A DNA stretch of 39,529 nucleotides from Enterococcus xiangfangensis (GTDB taxonomy: Bacteria > Bacillota > Bacilli > Lactobacillales > Enterococcaceae), in assembly GCF_005405365.1 (NCBI RefSeq), contig NZ_BJDX01000009.1:1-39529 (forward strand). Reading direction: 5' to 3'. Shown in pieces: positions 9,482-17,665 of this stretch. The position numbers and the translations under genes were made by a program. The first letter of the stretch is position 1; the number at the start of each line of letters is the position of its first letter. The notes under the pieces were generated by a model. The model did no database searches, was not told the DNA's origin, and saw only the letters and a list, made by a program, of their open reading frames with translations.

Positions 9482-9549
9482 AACATCTAATTAAAATTAA
9501 AATACGCCCCTTAAATTAGATGTTTAGTCTGATTTAAGGGGCGTATTTT
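9482..9549. terminator. Bidirectional terminator with an overlapping alternative hairpin
   Basis: An 18-bp perfect stem (9499-9516 with 9532-9549) separates two convergent genes. A second, 11-bp perfect stem (9482-9492 with 9514-9524) shares bases 9514-9516 with it and straddles its left arm. The two folds therefore exclude each other, at least in part. Confidence 0.8.
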
Positions 9550-9553
9550 AACT

Positions 9554-10297
9554 TCAACTTCTTTTTTGCCAAGAAATATTCGCTTCGCAAGCAAGCTGGT
9601 CGCCTAAGCGAATCTCATGCCGCGTTGTTGCTTTTGCTTCGGGTTCCTCCACGATCTCATAAAAGCTTTCGATGTCATTGCCGTATAATACTTCTTTATC
9701 AAATTTAATATTGACATATTTTGGTTCATACTGCGTCATAAAGTCATAACCTAAGACATCGATCAGCCAGTTGAAATACATCGCGTTGTTGACGTGATGA
9801 TTGCTGTCAAGATCGTAATAGCGAACATGATACAACTGTTTTTGGTCCACTTCGACTTTTTCGATCTTTGGCCAGCGTCGGATTTTTTTTACTTTAGGCG
9901 ATTCATAAGGCGCCATCAGTTCCGCATCGACACTGCTCATTTTGCGATTCTCAATGTCCATCAACACAAAGGCCATATCAATCTTCACTAATTCATTTCC
10001 CTCTAGATCATACACCCAATAACTGCGGTAGCAAAAATAACGATTAAATTCGGTTGGTTCCGTCACGATACTGATTCTTTCCCCTACTCGAGGTAGCCGA
10101 TTGATCGTTACTTCTGTTTGAGTGATCACCCAAGTAATCCCCAATGCATTGATCTGTTCCGTTCCTCGTTCTAATTCGTCGCTTTGATCCGTAGAAGCTT
10201 TGATCGCAACGCTCAATAGAGCCGGAAATGTCATCGTTTGATTGATATCGCACTCATAATAAGCGACCTCGTGGTTGATGGTGTATCTTTTTCCCAA
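9554..10297 (-). CDS. Acyl-ACP thioesterase
   Basis: A double hotdog-fold enzyme that releases free fatty acids from acyl carrier protein. The N-terminal hotdog carries WVITQTEVTINRLPRVGE. The second carries YYDLDSNHHVNNAMYFNW, whose Asn/His residues form the catalytic site in the FatA/bacterial family. The 247-residue length is normal. The start is TTG 10297, since AGGAGG stands seven bases before it and the stop codon of the upstream kinase gene abuts it directly. The two genes are therefore translationally coupled. Free acids made here could be recycled into phospholipids; this is inference from the family. Confidence 0.9.
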   Translation of the reverse strand: MGKRYTINHEVAYYECDINQTMTFPALLSVAIKASTDQSDELERGTEQINALGITWVITQTEVTINRLPRVGERISIVTEPTEFNRYFCYRSYWVYDLEGNELVKIDMAFVLMDIENRKMSSVDAELMAPYESPKVKKIRRWPKIEKVEVDQKQLYHVRYYDLDSNHHVNNAMYFNWLIDVLGYDFMTQYEPKYVNIKFDKEVLYGNDIESFYEIVEEPEAKATTRHEIRLGDQLACEANISWQKRS

Positions 10298-11131
10298 TTA
10301 TTTTCCTCCTAAAGCTAAGACGCGGTCTACGGAATCTCCATAACTCTCGCCAAAAATATTTAAGTGGACGAGTAAGTAATAGAGCTGATAGATCGCCAGT
10401 CGTTCTTGCCAACCCGATTGCATTGGTAAGATCACTTGGTAACTGTCGATAAACTCTTGACGGAACCCGCCAAAAAGCTGTGACATGGCAATATCCATTT
10501 CTCGATGCCCATAAGAAACCGCCGGATCTACAAAAACTGGCTGGCCTTGTCCATCAAAAAAAGTATTGCCGCTCCAAAAATCTCCATGCAATAAAGTTGG
10601 TTCAAAAGACATTGTACCCCATTTTTGATAAACATGGTCTTTAAATAACAGGTAATCTTTTTCTCTTTGTGCTGTCCAATGATTTCGGCCATGTGCGATC
10701 TTGATCTGAACCTCTAAACGATTCGTAAAATAAAAATTCCACCAATCATCTGATTTCAAATTGATTTGCGGCAACAGTCCCATGAAATTATTCTTTTTAT
10801 AGCCAAACTTGCGGTCTTTGATTTTATGCAGCTTACTAAGCTCGCGGGCTAAATCTTTTTGATCCCCTTCACCTGGTTCGATCCATTCCATCAAAAGAAA
10901 GGCGATATCTTCAAAACTGCCGTGCTGGTATGTCGCCGGCACACGAACTGCCTTTTTTAATTCTGCTAATCCATCAACTTCAGCTTGAAAAAAATCAGCT
11001 GACATTTGCGGATGACATTTCAAAAAATAATCTTTTTCCCCATCGGTCACACGATACGCTTGATTGATATCTCCACCGGCGATCGGTACGGCTTTTGATT
11101 GTAATTGCAGATAATTCAGCAATTCTTCCAT
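10298..11131 (-). CDS. Fructosamine kinase family protein
   Basis: Belongs to the fructosamine-3-kinase/aminoglycoside phosphotransferase fold. Family members phosphorylate ketosamines on glycated proteins or sugars and so promote deglycation. The catalytic loop is LLHGDFWSGN and the metal-binding segment is PVFVDPAVSYGHREMDIAM, both in the C-terminal half. At 277 residues it is full length. AAGGAG lies eight bases before ATG 11131. It is the first gene of a two-gene unit with the acyl-ACP thioesterase; no functional link between the two is obvious. Confidence 0.87.
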   Translation of the reverse strand: MEELLNYLQLQSKAVPIAGGDINQAYRVTDGEKDYFLKCHPQMSADFFQAEVDGLAELKKAVRVPATYQHGSFEDIAFLLMEWIEPGEGDQKDLARELSKLHKIKDRKFGYKKNNFMGLLPQINLKSDDWWNFYFTNRLEVQIKIAHGRNHWTAQREKDYLLFKDHVYQKWGTMSFEPTLLHGDFWSGNTFFDGQGQPVFVDPAVSYGHREMDIAMSQLFGGFRQEFIDSYQVILPMQSGWQERLAIYQLYYLLVHLNIFGESYGDSVDRVLALGGK

Positions 11132-11263
11132 TTCATCAACTCCTTAGGACAAATCATTTTGCGACGAGTCATTAGCCTCTTCTAACCAGTCTGCTGACTG
11201 TTTAAACTGTGATTCTCTCTTATAAAAAGTATAGCACAACAAAAAAGAAAACGCTTTTCTAAC

Positions 11264-11300
11264 AAAAAAAGACTTGAAACAAGCGGACTTGTTTCAAATC
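11264..11300 (-). terminator. Terminator of pepC
   Basis: TTGAAACAAG (11274-11283) pairs perfectly with CTTGTTTCAA (11288-11297). Seven Ts follow on the minus strand. Confidence 0.88.
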
Positions 11301-11307
11301 TTCTCTT

Positions 11308-12636
11308 TTAAGCTAGCGCCCCCATCGGGTCCCATGGTGCCAAAACGATCGGTTCTGCTTCAAAAGCAGCCAATTGTTCAGCTGTTAAAAATTCTTTGCG
11401 GACAACGATTTGATAAGTATATTCATCCATCCATTCATCACTCATTACAAAGAAACCTTTTTCGCCGACTTTTTCGCCCCAACTGTTTTCAACTTTCCAC
11501 TTTTTCGCTTGGTCCTCGATTAGATCTACGCCAGTCAATACCATCGCGTGAGTCATCAAACTCTCCCCATGATCCAAACGTTCTGCTTTAGTCATCGTTA
11601 AATCAACGTCAAACAAATCATCTACATCATAAGCATCTAAAGCCATAATGCCGCTGTCGCGCGTGGATGATTGACCCACATCACAACCAAACCAAACGGA
11701 TTCGCCTTGTTCCAACTGTTTCACCGCTAATGCCTTAAATTCAGCCATTTCAAGATTCAAATATTTTACTTGTTTGCCGCCGACGACATTGCCTAACATG
11801 TCGACTGTGTAGGATTTCATGAACGGTTTGTCCTCAGTTGGTGCGTTGATGATGCTGACGTACTCATCTAAGTTCACACCCACGTATTTTTCATAAAAAC
11901 TTTGCGGTGTTAATCCTTGTTCTAAATGATAGTTTTTTTCTTCATCGCGGTATTCAAAATCAAAACTTTCCGGCGGTGTGCCCAATGAAATCGTCAAGAG
12001 ATTGTAAACTTCTTGCAGCATCGCTTCGCGGTTTGTTTGGATTTCTTCTGCAGTTGCTTGTTCTGCGACCATTTGTCGTAGTAAAACTGCGTGTTTACGC
12101 AATAATTTATTTAAATAATTATTGAGATCCCGAGAATTTGAACTATTGCTGCTTTCAGGCATCACACTTTTTGGAACGACACCATATTTTTGAAAAAGAG
12201 AAACGATCATATCCCATTGTCCACCATCTTGTTGCGGCGTTTGCAATAAGAAAGCCACTTCGCGACTAGACGCTGCTTGTTCTGCCGTATTCAAAATATT
12301 CTCGTAGAAATAATTGGCCTTTTCATACTTATCCCAAAAGAAAGTATAATTTTGTGAAAGTTCAAAGTCTTTCAACTGAAAGGTCGTAAGCATTTTATGA
12401 CGGAAAGTATTCAATGCGGCAAACATCCAGCAACGTCCCGATTGTTTTTGATTCGCTACTTTTCCGGTGGCAAGGTCCACAGAAAAGACCGGCGTATTTT
12501 CAACATGCGTCTGTATATTTTCTGCAGAAGCACGAATACCGTTTTTCACCACACCTCGTTGCAATGCGACTTGCTTCGGATTTTTTTCAAAAGCTTCACG
12601 AAAAGCTTGCGTTTGCTCATTAGTAATTTTTGACAT
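11308..12636 (-). CDS. pepC: Aminopeptidase C (bleomycin hydrolase family, C1B)
   Basis: A cytoplasmic cysteine peptidase that trims N-terminal residues from peptides. The papain-like catalytic triad is visible: Cys69 in QKQSGRCWMFAALNTFR, His in SLMTHAMVLTGVD and Asn in KVENSWGEKVG. Length (442) matches PepC of lactic acid bacteria, and the protein ends in a short tail after the EAEPIVLAPWDPM segment, as in the self-compartmentalised hexamer family. The start is ATG 12636, with AGGAGG nine bases before it. A frame extension to 12687 has no ribosome binding site. No signal peptide is present. It lies 56 bases after the acyltransferase gene and has its own terminator. Confidence 0.95.
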   Translation of the reverse strand: MSKITNEQTQAFREAFEKNPKQVALQRGVVKNGIRASAENIQTHVENTPVFSVDLATGKVANQKQSGRCWMFAALNTFRHKMLTTFQLKDFELSQNYTFFWDKYEKANYFYENILNTAEQAASSREVAFLLQTPQQDGGQWDMIVSLFQKYGVVPKSVMPESSNSSNSRDLNNYLNKLLRKHAVLLRQMVAEQATAEEIQTNREAMLQEVYNLLTISLGTPPESFDFEYRDEEKNYHLEQGLTPQSFYEKYVGVNLDEYVSIINAPTEDKPFMKSYTVDMLGNVVGGKQVKYLNLEMAEFKALAVKQLEQGESVWFGCDVGQSSTRDSGIMALDAYDVDDLFDVDLTMTKAERLDHGESLMTHAMVLTGVDLIEDQAKKWKVENSWGEKVGEKGFFVMSDEWMDEYTYQIVVRKEFLTAEQLAAFEAEPIVLAPWDPMGALA

Positions 12637-12692
12637 AAAAAACGCCTCCTTGCTGCTCATTTTACGCTTAATGAGACAAAGAGACAATTAGT

Positions 12693-13664
12693 TTACAAAC
12701 TCGGCTGTAAAACTTGTTTTCCTTTTTCAATCCACTGACCTACTCGTTTACTTGATAATGCTGCGGTCAATAACATACTGGCAATAAATAGAAAAAGAAG
12801 CTCGGTCGAACGGATCTCCACATCCAAATCTAAGACTCGCAGCCCTTTGACGACAAAACCATGGAGCAAATAAACAGTCAGTGTATTCCGTCCCCAATTC
12901 GAAAAGAAATACCGGTTTCTTGGAACCAACAGCATAAAAGCGATGATTCCAATCAGTCCTGCTGCTAAAAAAATTAGACGTTGAGGTCCACCGAGTGACG
13001 GATGATTCAAATATTCATCATACGGTTTTGAACCAAAGACCCAATACTTATTGATCAAATCATTTCCTTTAATAAATAAAAACAAGCCGCAAAATAGTAC
13101 CACTGCAATCCATCTTTTAGGGTACGCTTTTATTTTTTCAATCCAAGCTTTTGGAACCATGTACCCTACCATGAAATATGGGAAAAAGGTCAGTGTTCGT
13201 TGAATCGCCAAAAAATGATCAAAGATTGGGAAATAACCGACGACTACTGCCATTATTACGCTGCCAATTAAAACCTTTTTAGCTGAAAAGTAGTTGATCA
13301 AATGCAACAAGACATTCCAACAGAACAAACTTAATAAAAACCACAGCGACCATTGAGGGATCCCCAAATCTAGACTAAAAGAGTCCTGCAGTCCAATCAG
13401 TGTATAGTAGCCTGAATAAAGGATTTGGAAAAAGGCATACGGCAGTAATATTTTTTTTACCAGTAGCTTGATCGGTTTTGGTCCTTTTTTTGCGAAATAA
13501 CCAGAGATCAAGATAAACGCCGGCATATGGAAAGTAAAGATGAAATAGTATAGATCATTATATAGAGGGTGATCCTCTATGTACGGTTGTAGAAAATGAC
13601 CGAACACCACTAAGATCATCAAGAAAAGTTTTGCGTTATCAAAATAAGCATCACGTTTTTTCAT
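12693..13664 (-). CDS. Membrane acyltransferase family 3 protein
   Basis: A polytopic membrane protein of the Acyltransferase_3 family, whose members O-acylate cell-surface sugars. The N-terminus KRDAYFDNAKLFLMILVVFGHF contains the family hallmark: first membrane helix with a conserved His. About nine to ten hydrophobic segments follow. There is no extracellular SGNH domain, so it is not OatA. The closest described type is the YfiQ-like group. The substrate is unknown. The start is ATG 13664 behind GGAGG; the open frame to 13784 lacks a site. It may share transcripts with pepC, 56 bases downstream. Confidence 0.82.
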   Translation of the reverse strand: MKKRDAYFDNAKLFLMILVVFGHFLQPYIEDHPLYNDLYYFIFTFHMPAFILISGYFAKKGPKPIKLLVKKILLPYAFFQILYSGYYTLIGLQDSFSLDLGIPQWSLWFLLSLFCWNVLLHLINYFSAKKVLIGSVIMAVVVGYFPIFDHFLAIQRTLTFFPYFMVGYMVPKAWIEKIKAYPKRWIAVVLFCGLFLFIKGNDLINKYWVFGSKPYDEYLNHPSLGGPQRLIFLAAGLIGIIAFMLLVPRNRYFFSNWGRNTLTVYLLHGFVVKGLRVLDLDVEIRSTELLFLFIASMLLTAALSSKRVGQWIEKGKQVLQPSL

Positions 13665-14032
13665 CCTATCCCTCCTCATTTTCAGTATAACGAGGATGTT
13701 TTCCGACTTCAAAGAGATTGCCCAAATTTTGGAAAAAGAGCACACTTTCCTCGATAAATCGCCAATATTGCAACCATTCTTCATGAAAAGATCATTTTTT
13801 GGAAACCTTCTTCTATCTGAAGTTACCGATATTTTTACAAAGATACAGATTAAAACAGAACTGATTTTGTCCGCAGTAAATCTAGTGTTCGCCTAGCTCT
13901 TTTTTTTATTTTAACCGCCGCTCTGATTTCCAAAAGATACTTTTTAGTACCTATATCACTAAAAAGTGCGTACTATACATTCTAATCTAGAGCTTATATA
14001 CTGACTTTCTAGCAGTAAGGAGGAACAGTAAA
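13665..14032. other. Divergent intergenic region
   Basis: This 368-base stretch holds the start signals of two divergent genes. The only strong structure is the 10-bp inverted repeat at 13939-13967. A small plus-strand reading frame at 13696-13896 lacks a ribosome binding site and is not supported. Confidence 0.5.
13939..13967. promoter_or_regulatory. Perfect inverted repeat upstream of the aldo/keto reductase
   Basis: ACTTTTTAGT (13939-13948) and ACTAAAAAGT (13958-13967) form a 10-bp perfect inverted repeat with a 9-base centre. The left arm with flanking bases reads TACTTTTTAGTA, itself a palindrome. The site lies about 65 bases before the reductase start and is a likely repressor operator. 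Confidence 0.55.
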
Positions 14033-14872
14033 ATGATCAACTCATTAACAGATAAAATCGTATTAAACAATGGTGTCGAAATGCCGGGTCTAGGATTAGG
14101 TGTTTTTCAAATTCCAGATGAAGACACAGCAGAAGTTGTAAAAACAGGAATCATCAATGGGTATCGCTTGATTGATACCGCGCAGATTTATGGAAATGAA
14201 GAAGGAACGGGGCGCGGGATCAAAGAAGGTTTGGCTGCAACTGGTTTAAACCGTGAAGATCTATTTATTACATCAAAAGTTTGGAATGCACATATTTCTA
14301 AGGAAGAAGCTTTAGCCTCTTTTGAAAAATCTTTGGAGAAATTGCAATTAGATTATTTAGATTTATTTTTGATTCATTGGCCTGGCAAAGACAGCTATCG
14401 TGAAGCTTGGCTAGCTTTAGAAGAATTGTATGCGGCTGGAAAAGTACGAGCAATTGGGGTAAGTAATTTTGAACGTCATCATTTAGCTGATTTATTGTCT
14501 TATGCCAAAGTCGTACCTGTATTGAATCAGATTGAGTTACATCCTAAATTAGCACAAAAAGACGTTCGTAGCTTTTGCGAACAGTACGATATCAAAGTCC
14601 AAGCTTGGTCGCCTTTAATGCAAGGCCAATTATTGACACACCCAGTTATTAAAGAAATCGCACAAAAACACGGCAAATCGACGGCTCAAGTTATTTTACG
14701 GTGGGACATTCAACAAGCTATTCTTTTGGTCGTCAAATCTGTTCATAAAGAACGGATGCTGAGCAATGCGGATGTTTTCGACTTCACATTGGACCCAACT
14801 GATTTGGAAAAATTGGAACATTTAAATGAAGGATTACGCAGCGGTCCCCATCCAGACGAATTCGATTTTTAG
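14033..14872 (+). CDS. Aldo/keto reductase
   Basis: An NADPH-dependent (beta/alpha)8-barrel carbonyl reductase of the 2,5-diketogluconate-reductase type, common in Firmicutes as a detoxifier of aldehydes such as methylglyoxal. The catalytic tetrad is visible: Asp in YRLIDTAQ, Tyr in IYGNEEG, Lys in LFITSKVW and His in LFLIHWPG. The cofactor segment is near the C-terminus (VVKSVHKERMLSNADVFDF). At 279 residues it is complete. AAGGAGG precedes ATG 14033. A palindrome upstream suggests a repressor responding to electrophile or quinone stress. No regulator gene lies next to it. Confidence 0.92.
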   Translation: MINSLTDKIVLNNGVEMPGLGLGVFQIPDEDTAEVVKTGIINGYRLIDTAQIYGNEEGTGRGIKEGLAATGLNREDLFITSKVWNAHISKEEALASFEKSLEKLQLDYLDLFLIHWPGKDSYREAWLALEELYAAGKVRAIGVSNFERHHLADLLSYAKVVPVLNQIELHPKLAQKDVRSFCEQYDIKVQAWSPLMQGQLLTHPVIKEIAQKHGKSTAQVILRWDIQQAILLVVKSVHKERMLSNADVFDFTLDPTDLEKLEHLNEGLRSGPHPDEFDF

Positions 14873-15041
14873 AAAAATTGAGTAACCATGGCTCTTTAAA
14901 GAATGGATGAAATCCATTTAAATTACACAAAATCTTCCCACTTTCAAACGGCTGAGTACGGTGAAACTTACGGAAATGTTGAGCATCTAAAGCCAAAAAA
15001 CAATATTGGCTAGAAAAGATCACAAGACGAACGATTGCCGA

Positions 15042-15085
15042 TAAAAAATAGCTCTTAGAAATCATATATCGATCTCTAAGAGCTA
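15042..15085 (-). terminator. Terminator of the first tRNA-Asn
   Basis: TAGCTCTTAGA (15049-15059) pairs perfectly with TCTAAGAGCTA (15075-15085). Six Ts follow on the minus strand. Confidence 0.82.
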
Positions 15086-15119
15086 ACCTTTTATTCGACA
15101 GCAATTGTTCACTGAAAAA

Positions 15120-15193
15120 CTCCGGCAGTAGGACTCGAACCTACGACATCATGATTAACAGTCATGCGCTACTACCAACTGAGCTATGCCGGA
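15120..15193 (-). tRNA. tRNA-Asn (GTT), copy 1
   Basis: A full cloverleaf reads on the minus strand. The acceptor stem is TCCGGCA/TGCCGGA, the D arm is AGCTCAGTTGGTAGTAGC, the anticodon loop CTGTTAA carries GTT, the T loop is GTTCGAGTC and the discriminator base is G. The 3' CCA is not encoded. It is identical to the copy at 39454-39527. Confidence 0.96.
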
Positions 15194-15414
15194 AGAATAC
15201 TCTAATATAATATCAATTTTTTTTACATCATGCAATCCTAAATTATCAAAAATTACGCAATTAAATATTGCCAGCGGATCCGTGAAAGCTAAGCAAACTC
15301 GTACTATGATTCAGCGAATAATTTTGTAAAAAAAAATGCCACTATTTTTCAATACAAGCCTGTTATTACGCAGTTAGTACTTGCCCATACTAGAAAAATT
15401 TTATGGATAAATAG

Positions 15415-15443
15415 TTGACAAATACTGGTTACTTCGCTATTCT
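15415..15443 (+). promoter_or_regulatory. Promoter of tRNA-Thr
   Basis: TTGACA (15415-15420), a 17-base spacer and TATTCT (15438-15443) form a strong sigma-A promoter 22 bases before the tRNA. Confidence 0.8.
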
Positions 15444-15465
15444 ATATCATGTATTAAATAACTAT

Positions 15466-15538
15466 GCCGCTTTAGCTCAGTTGGTAGAGCGCAGCCATGG
15501 TAAGGCTGAGGTCGACGGTTCAAGCCCGTCAAGTGGCT
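15466..15538 (+). tRNA. tRNA-Thr (GGT)
   Basis: A full cloverleaf. The acceptor stem is GCCGCTT/AAGTGGC with one G-U pair. The D arm is AGCTCAGTTGGTAGAGC. The anticodon stem CAGCC/GGCTG closes loop ATGGTAA with anticodon GGT. The T loop is GTTCAAGCC. No CCA is encoded. It has its own promoter and terminator. Confidence 0.95.
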
Positions 15539-15542
15539 TCTC

Positions 15543-15590
15543 AAAACTGTTAGAAACGTTGATAAATCAACGGAGTCTAGCAGTTTTTTT
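15543..15590 (+). terminator. Terminator of tRNA-Thr
   Basis: A long hairpin begins five bases after the tRNA. CTGTTAGA pairs with TCTAGCAG through one G-U pair, inner GTTGA pairs with TCAAC, and a run of seven Ts follows. Confidence 0.85.
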
Positions 15591-15680
15591 GTCCACCAAA
15601 AAACATCACTTACCATTTTTGCCCCTCCTCAATTCACAGCTAAAATTGGTTCAAAGAAATCAGAAATAATCGGATAAAGC

Positions 15681-15715
15681 ATAACAGCCGCTGAATGTTG
15701 ATTAGCGGCTGTTAT
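15681..15715. repeat. Orphan 12-bp hairpin
   Basis: ATAACAGCCGCT (15681-15692) and AGCGGCTGTTAT (15704-15715) pair perfectly. No T-run follows on either strand, and no gene end is close enough to explain it as a normal terminator. Confidence 0.6.
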
Positions 15716-15800
15716 ACTTGCTTGGAGAAGCGGAAAGACTGAAAAATAAAAAAATTGAATAAAATAATTCTAGTTTAAAACGGTTCCATAAATAACTAAT

Positions 15801-15828
15801 GGAAAACCCTCAATTGAGGGACTTTTCC
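15801..15828 (-). terminator. Probable terminator of the coiled-coil protein gene
   Basis: The palindrome CCCTCAATTGAGGG is flanked by GGAAAA on one side and CTTTTCC on the other. It sits just after the stop codon of the minus-strand gene. Confidence 0.6.
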
Positions 15829-15836
15829 GTTACATA

Positions 15837-16502
15837 CTATTGATGTTGATCAACGATTTGTTGAGATTTATTTGCTGCATCTTCAACATCTCTATTGGCC
15901 TTGTTCAATTTTTCAATATAGGCTTTCAAATCAGAATTTTCTTTATTTGAAGTTGCTAATTGTTGTTTGGTTGTATCTAATTCAGCTTGTAATGAATTTT
16001 TTTCATTCGTTAAACGATTGATCTGATTATTTAATGAGTCAATCGTCGCTTGCAAACTATTTGATTGGTTTAAGGCTTCTTGCAATTTGGCATTCCAATC
16101 TTGATTCTTTTGGTCCACTTCTCTTACTCGATCGGAAATCTCACTTTGCTTAGCCTGCAGTTCTTGATTCTTGCTGTTTAATTGAGATTCTAAACTAGTT
16201 TTATCGCTGATCAGCTGATTTTTTTCATTTTTTAACGTTTCAAGTTCTTGCTTGTAATCCTCGATATCTTTTTGTTTCTGATTCAACTGAGCTTTGGTGT
16301 TAGTCAGCTCGTCAGATACTTGCGAGATTTTTTGCTCTTTATTTGTTAGCGAATCATTCAATGTATCTAAGTTGCTATTAATAATTGAAATATTTTCTTC
16401 TCCGCCCCATTTGATCAAATTATCTGCATACTGTTTACCGGCAAAACCAATAAACGCTAACAGTGCAATCGCTGTAAACAACATAAATTTTTTATTTTTC
16501 AT
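15837..16502 (-). CDS. Membrane-anchored coiled-coil protein of unknown function
   Basis: I do not recognise a named family. The 221-residue protein starts with a lysine-rich tail and one hydrophobic segment (about residues 7-23), which could be an uncleaved membrane anchor or a signal peptide. From about residue 40 to the end it is almost pure heptad-like coiled coil, rich in Gln, Asn, Lys, Glu, Leu and Ser, with no cysteine. A GGAGGAG site precedes ATG 16502. A candidate promoter (TTGCGA, 17 bases, TAAAAT) lies at 16651-16679. It is a single-gene unit. Roles in the cell envelope are plausible, but coiled coils match many unrelated proteins, so any hit must be read carefully. Confidence 0.75.
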   Translation of the reverse strand: MKNKKFMLFTAIALLAFIGFAGKQYADNLIKWGGEENISIINSNLDTLNDSLTNKEQKISQVSDELTNTKAQLNQKQKDIEDYKQELETLKNEKNQLISDKTSLESQLNSKNQELQAKQSEISDRVREVDQKNQDWNAKLQEALNQSNSLQATIDSLNNQINRLTNEKNSLQAELDTTKQQLATSNKENSDLKAYIEKLNKANRDVEDAANKSQQIVDQHQ

Positions 16503-17090
16503 CGTCTTTTTTTCTCCTCCATACTTGATAGACCAATTTTCGACTTCCCCATAATAATTGGAAAGTCAAAATAGTCAAGAACAATGTTTCCCCAAAAAAT
16601 AACTGCTAAAAAAGCTTGTCGAATTTCAATAAGTAGAATAAAAAAATATTATTTTATACTTATTATAAATATATCGCAATTGCTGATATCGTGTTGACCT
16701 ATTTTTCTACACTTGTTTTGACTCACCAAGACTTAAAAAAACAAACATCTTCGACAGCGATTATAAGCTGAAATTTGATTGAAAAATAAATATAATGTTA
16801 AAAAAACAGCTATATATTCATAAAAAACTAGCACCAGCTGAAAAAGCATAGTTATATTGGCTAATTTAAAGAAACTTTAAAGGAAAAACTCATTCGATTG
16901 ATCCCCTCAGTCAATTTAATAATTGATTCAAAAGATAGATTTATCAGCCGTTTGAAAACAGTGAATAAAATAAATTGAAAGAAAGCATTGAAAAAAGTAG
17001 CGACTGCTAACATACTAGAATATATAACATCAAAATTATTGGACATAACGACTAACAACACATGGGAAGTCATCTAATCCATGTATACAC
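16503..17090. other. AT-rich intergenic region
   Basis: This stretch carries the upstream region of the coiled-coil gene, including a candidate minus-strand promoter at 16651-16679. A 70-codon minus-strand frame at 16861-17073 encodes a hydrophobic peptide but has no ribosome binding site. I see no RNA gene or repeat. Confidence 0.45.
16651..16679 (-). promoter_or_regulatory. Candidate promoter of the coiled-coil protein gene
   Basis: On the minus strand TTGCGA (16679-16674), 17 bases and TAAAAT (16656-16651). It implies a leader of roughly 140 bases before ATG 16502. Confidence 0.45.
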
Positions 17091-17093
17091 AGC

Positions 17094-17146
17094 AAAAAAA
17101 AGAAGCTGAACAATCACAAACGCAGCGCTTGCAATTTCAGCTTTCT
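17094..17146 (-). terminator. Terminator of the universal stress gene
   Basis: A hairpin pairs GAAGCTGAA (17102-17110) with TTCAGCTTTC (17136-17145), allowing one bulge. Seven Ts follow on the minus strand. Confidence 0.7.
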
Positions 17147-17168
17147 ATCTTATCTTTCTAACTATTTC

Positions 17169-17591
17169 TTAGCGAACGACCATTACGTTACAAGGAGCAT
17201 GAGCAACTACAAAGGAAGTCGTTGAACCAATCAATACTCGCTCGATCGCATTTTTTCCTGTTGCCCCCATCACGATCAAATCAATCTTATTTTCTTTAGC
17301 AAACTGCACGATATTTACTTTTGGTGTCCCCTCGATTTTACGCGTGGTGTAACTAATCTTATCCGATATGATCTGTGCCGCTTTATCAAACGTTCGTTTT
17401 GCTCGTTCTTCCCCGTCTTCTTGGATATACTGAATAAGCCGGGCATTTACCGTAGCTACTGACATATCCGTCACCGTTAAAACATACAGATGCGCATTAT
17501 TTCTATGTGCAATTGAAACAGCTTCTTTTAACGCATCATAAGATTGATTCGATTCATCAACAGGAACTAAAATATTTTTGTATTCATCCAT
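17169..17591 (-). CDS. Universal stress protein, UspA family, ATP-binding type
   Basis: A single-domain Usp of 140 residues. It begins with the beta-strand YKNILVPVDES, and near the C-terminus it has the ATP-binding signature G-x2-G-x9-G-S (in GATGKNAIERVLIGST). This places it among ATP-binding, MJ0577-like members rather than the non-binding UspA type. Such proteins are cytoplasmic and are induced by starvation or stress; the exact role is not known. GGGAGG precedes ATG 17591. It is monocistronic, with its own terminator, and lies at the left edge of the polysaccharide locus without an obvious link to it. Confidence 0.92.
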   Translation of the reverse strand: MDEYKNILVPVDESNQSYDALKEAVSIAHRNNAHLYVLTVTDMSVATVNARLIQYIQEDGEERAKRTFDKAAQIISDKISYTTRKIEGTPKVNIVQFAKENKIDLIVMGATGKNAIERVLIGSTTSFVVAHAPCNVMVVR

Positions 17592-17665
17592 GAACAGCGC
17601 CTCCCTTTTTCATCAATTATACCTGTTTTATTTATAAAATCTAACTATAACGTTTTATATTGCTA

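Noticed and set aside
13696..13896. Plus-strand frame of 66 codons in the divergent region
   Set aside because: It has no ribosome binding site, lies antisense to the start signals of the acyltransferase gene, and gives no recognisable protein.
14784..15104. Minus-strand frame of 106 codons
   Set aside because: It overlaps the end of the aldo/keto reductase and starts just upstream of the tRNA-Asn terminator; no ribosome binding site is seen.
15415..15669. Plus-strand reading frame of 84 codons
   Set aside because: It runs through the tRNA-Thr and its terminator; the apparent peptide is translated tRNA sequence, a common artefact.
16861..17073. Minus-strand frame for a 70-residue hydrophobic peptide
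   Set aside because: Neither possible ATG has a ribosome binding site, and the base composition matches the surrounding AT-rich gap, which makes hydrophobic codons by chance.
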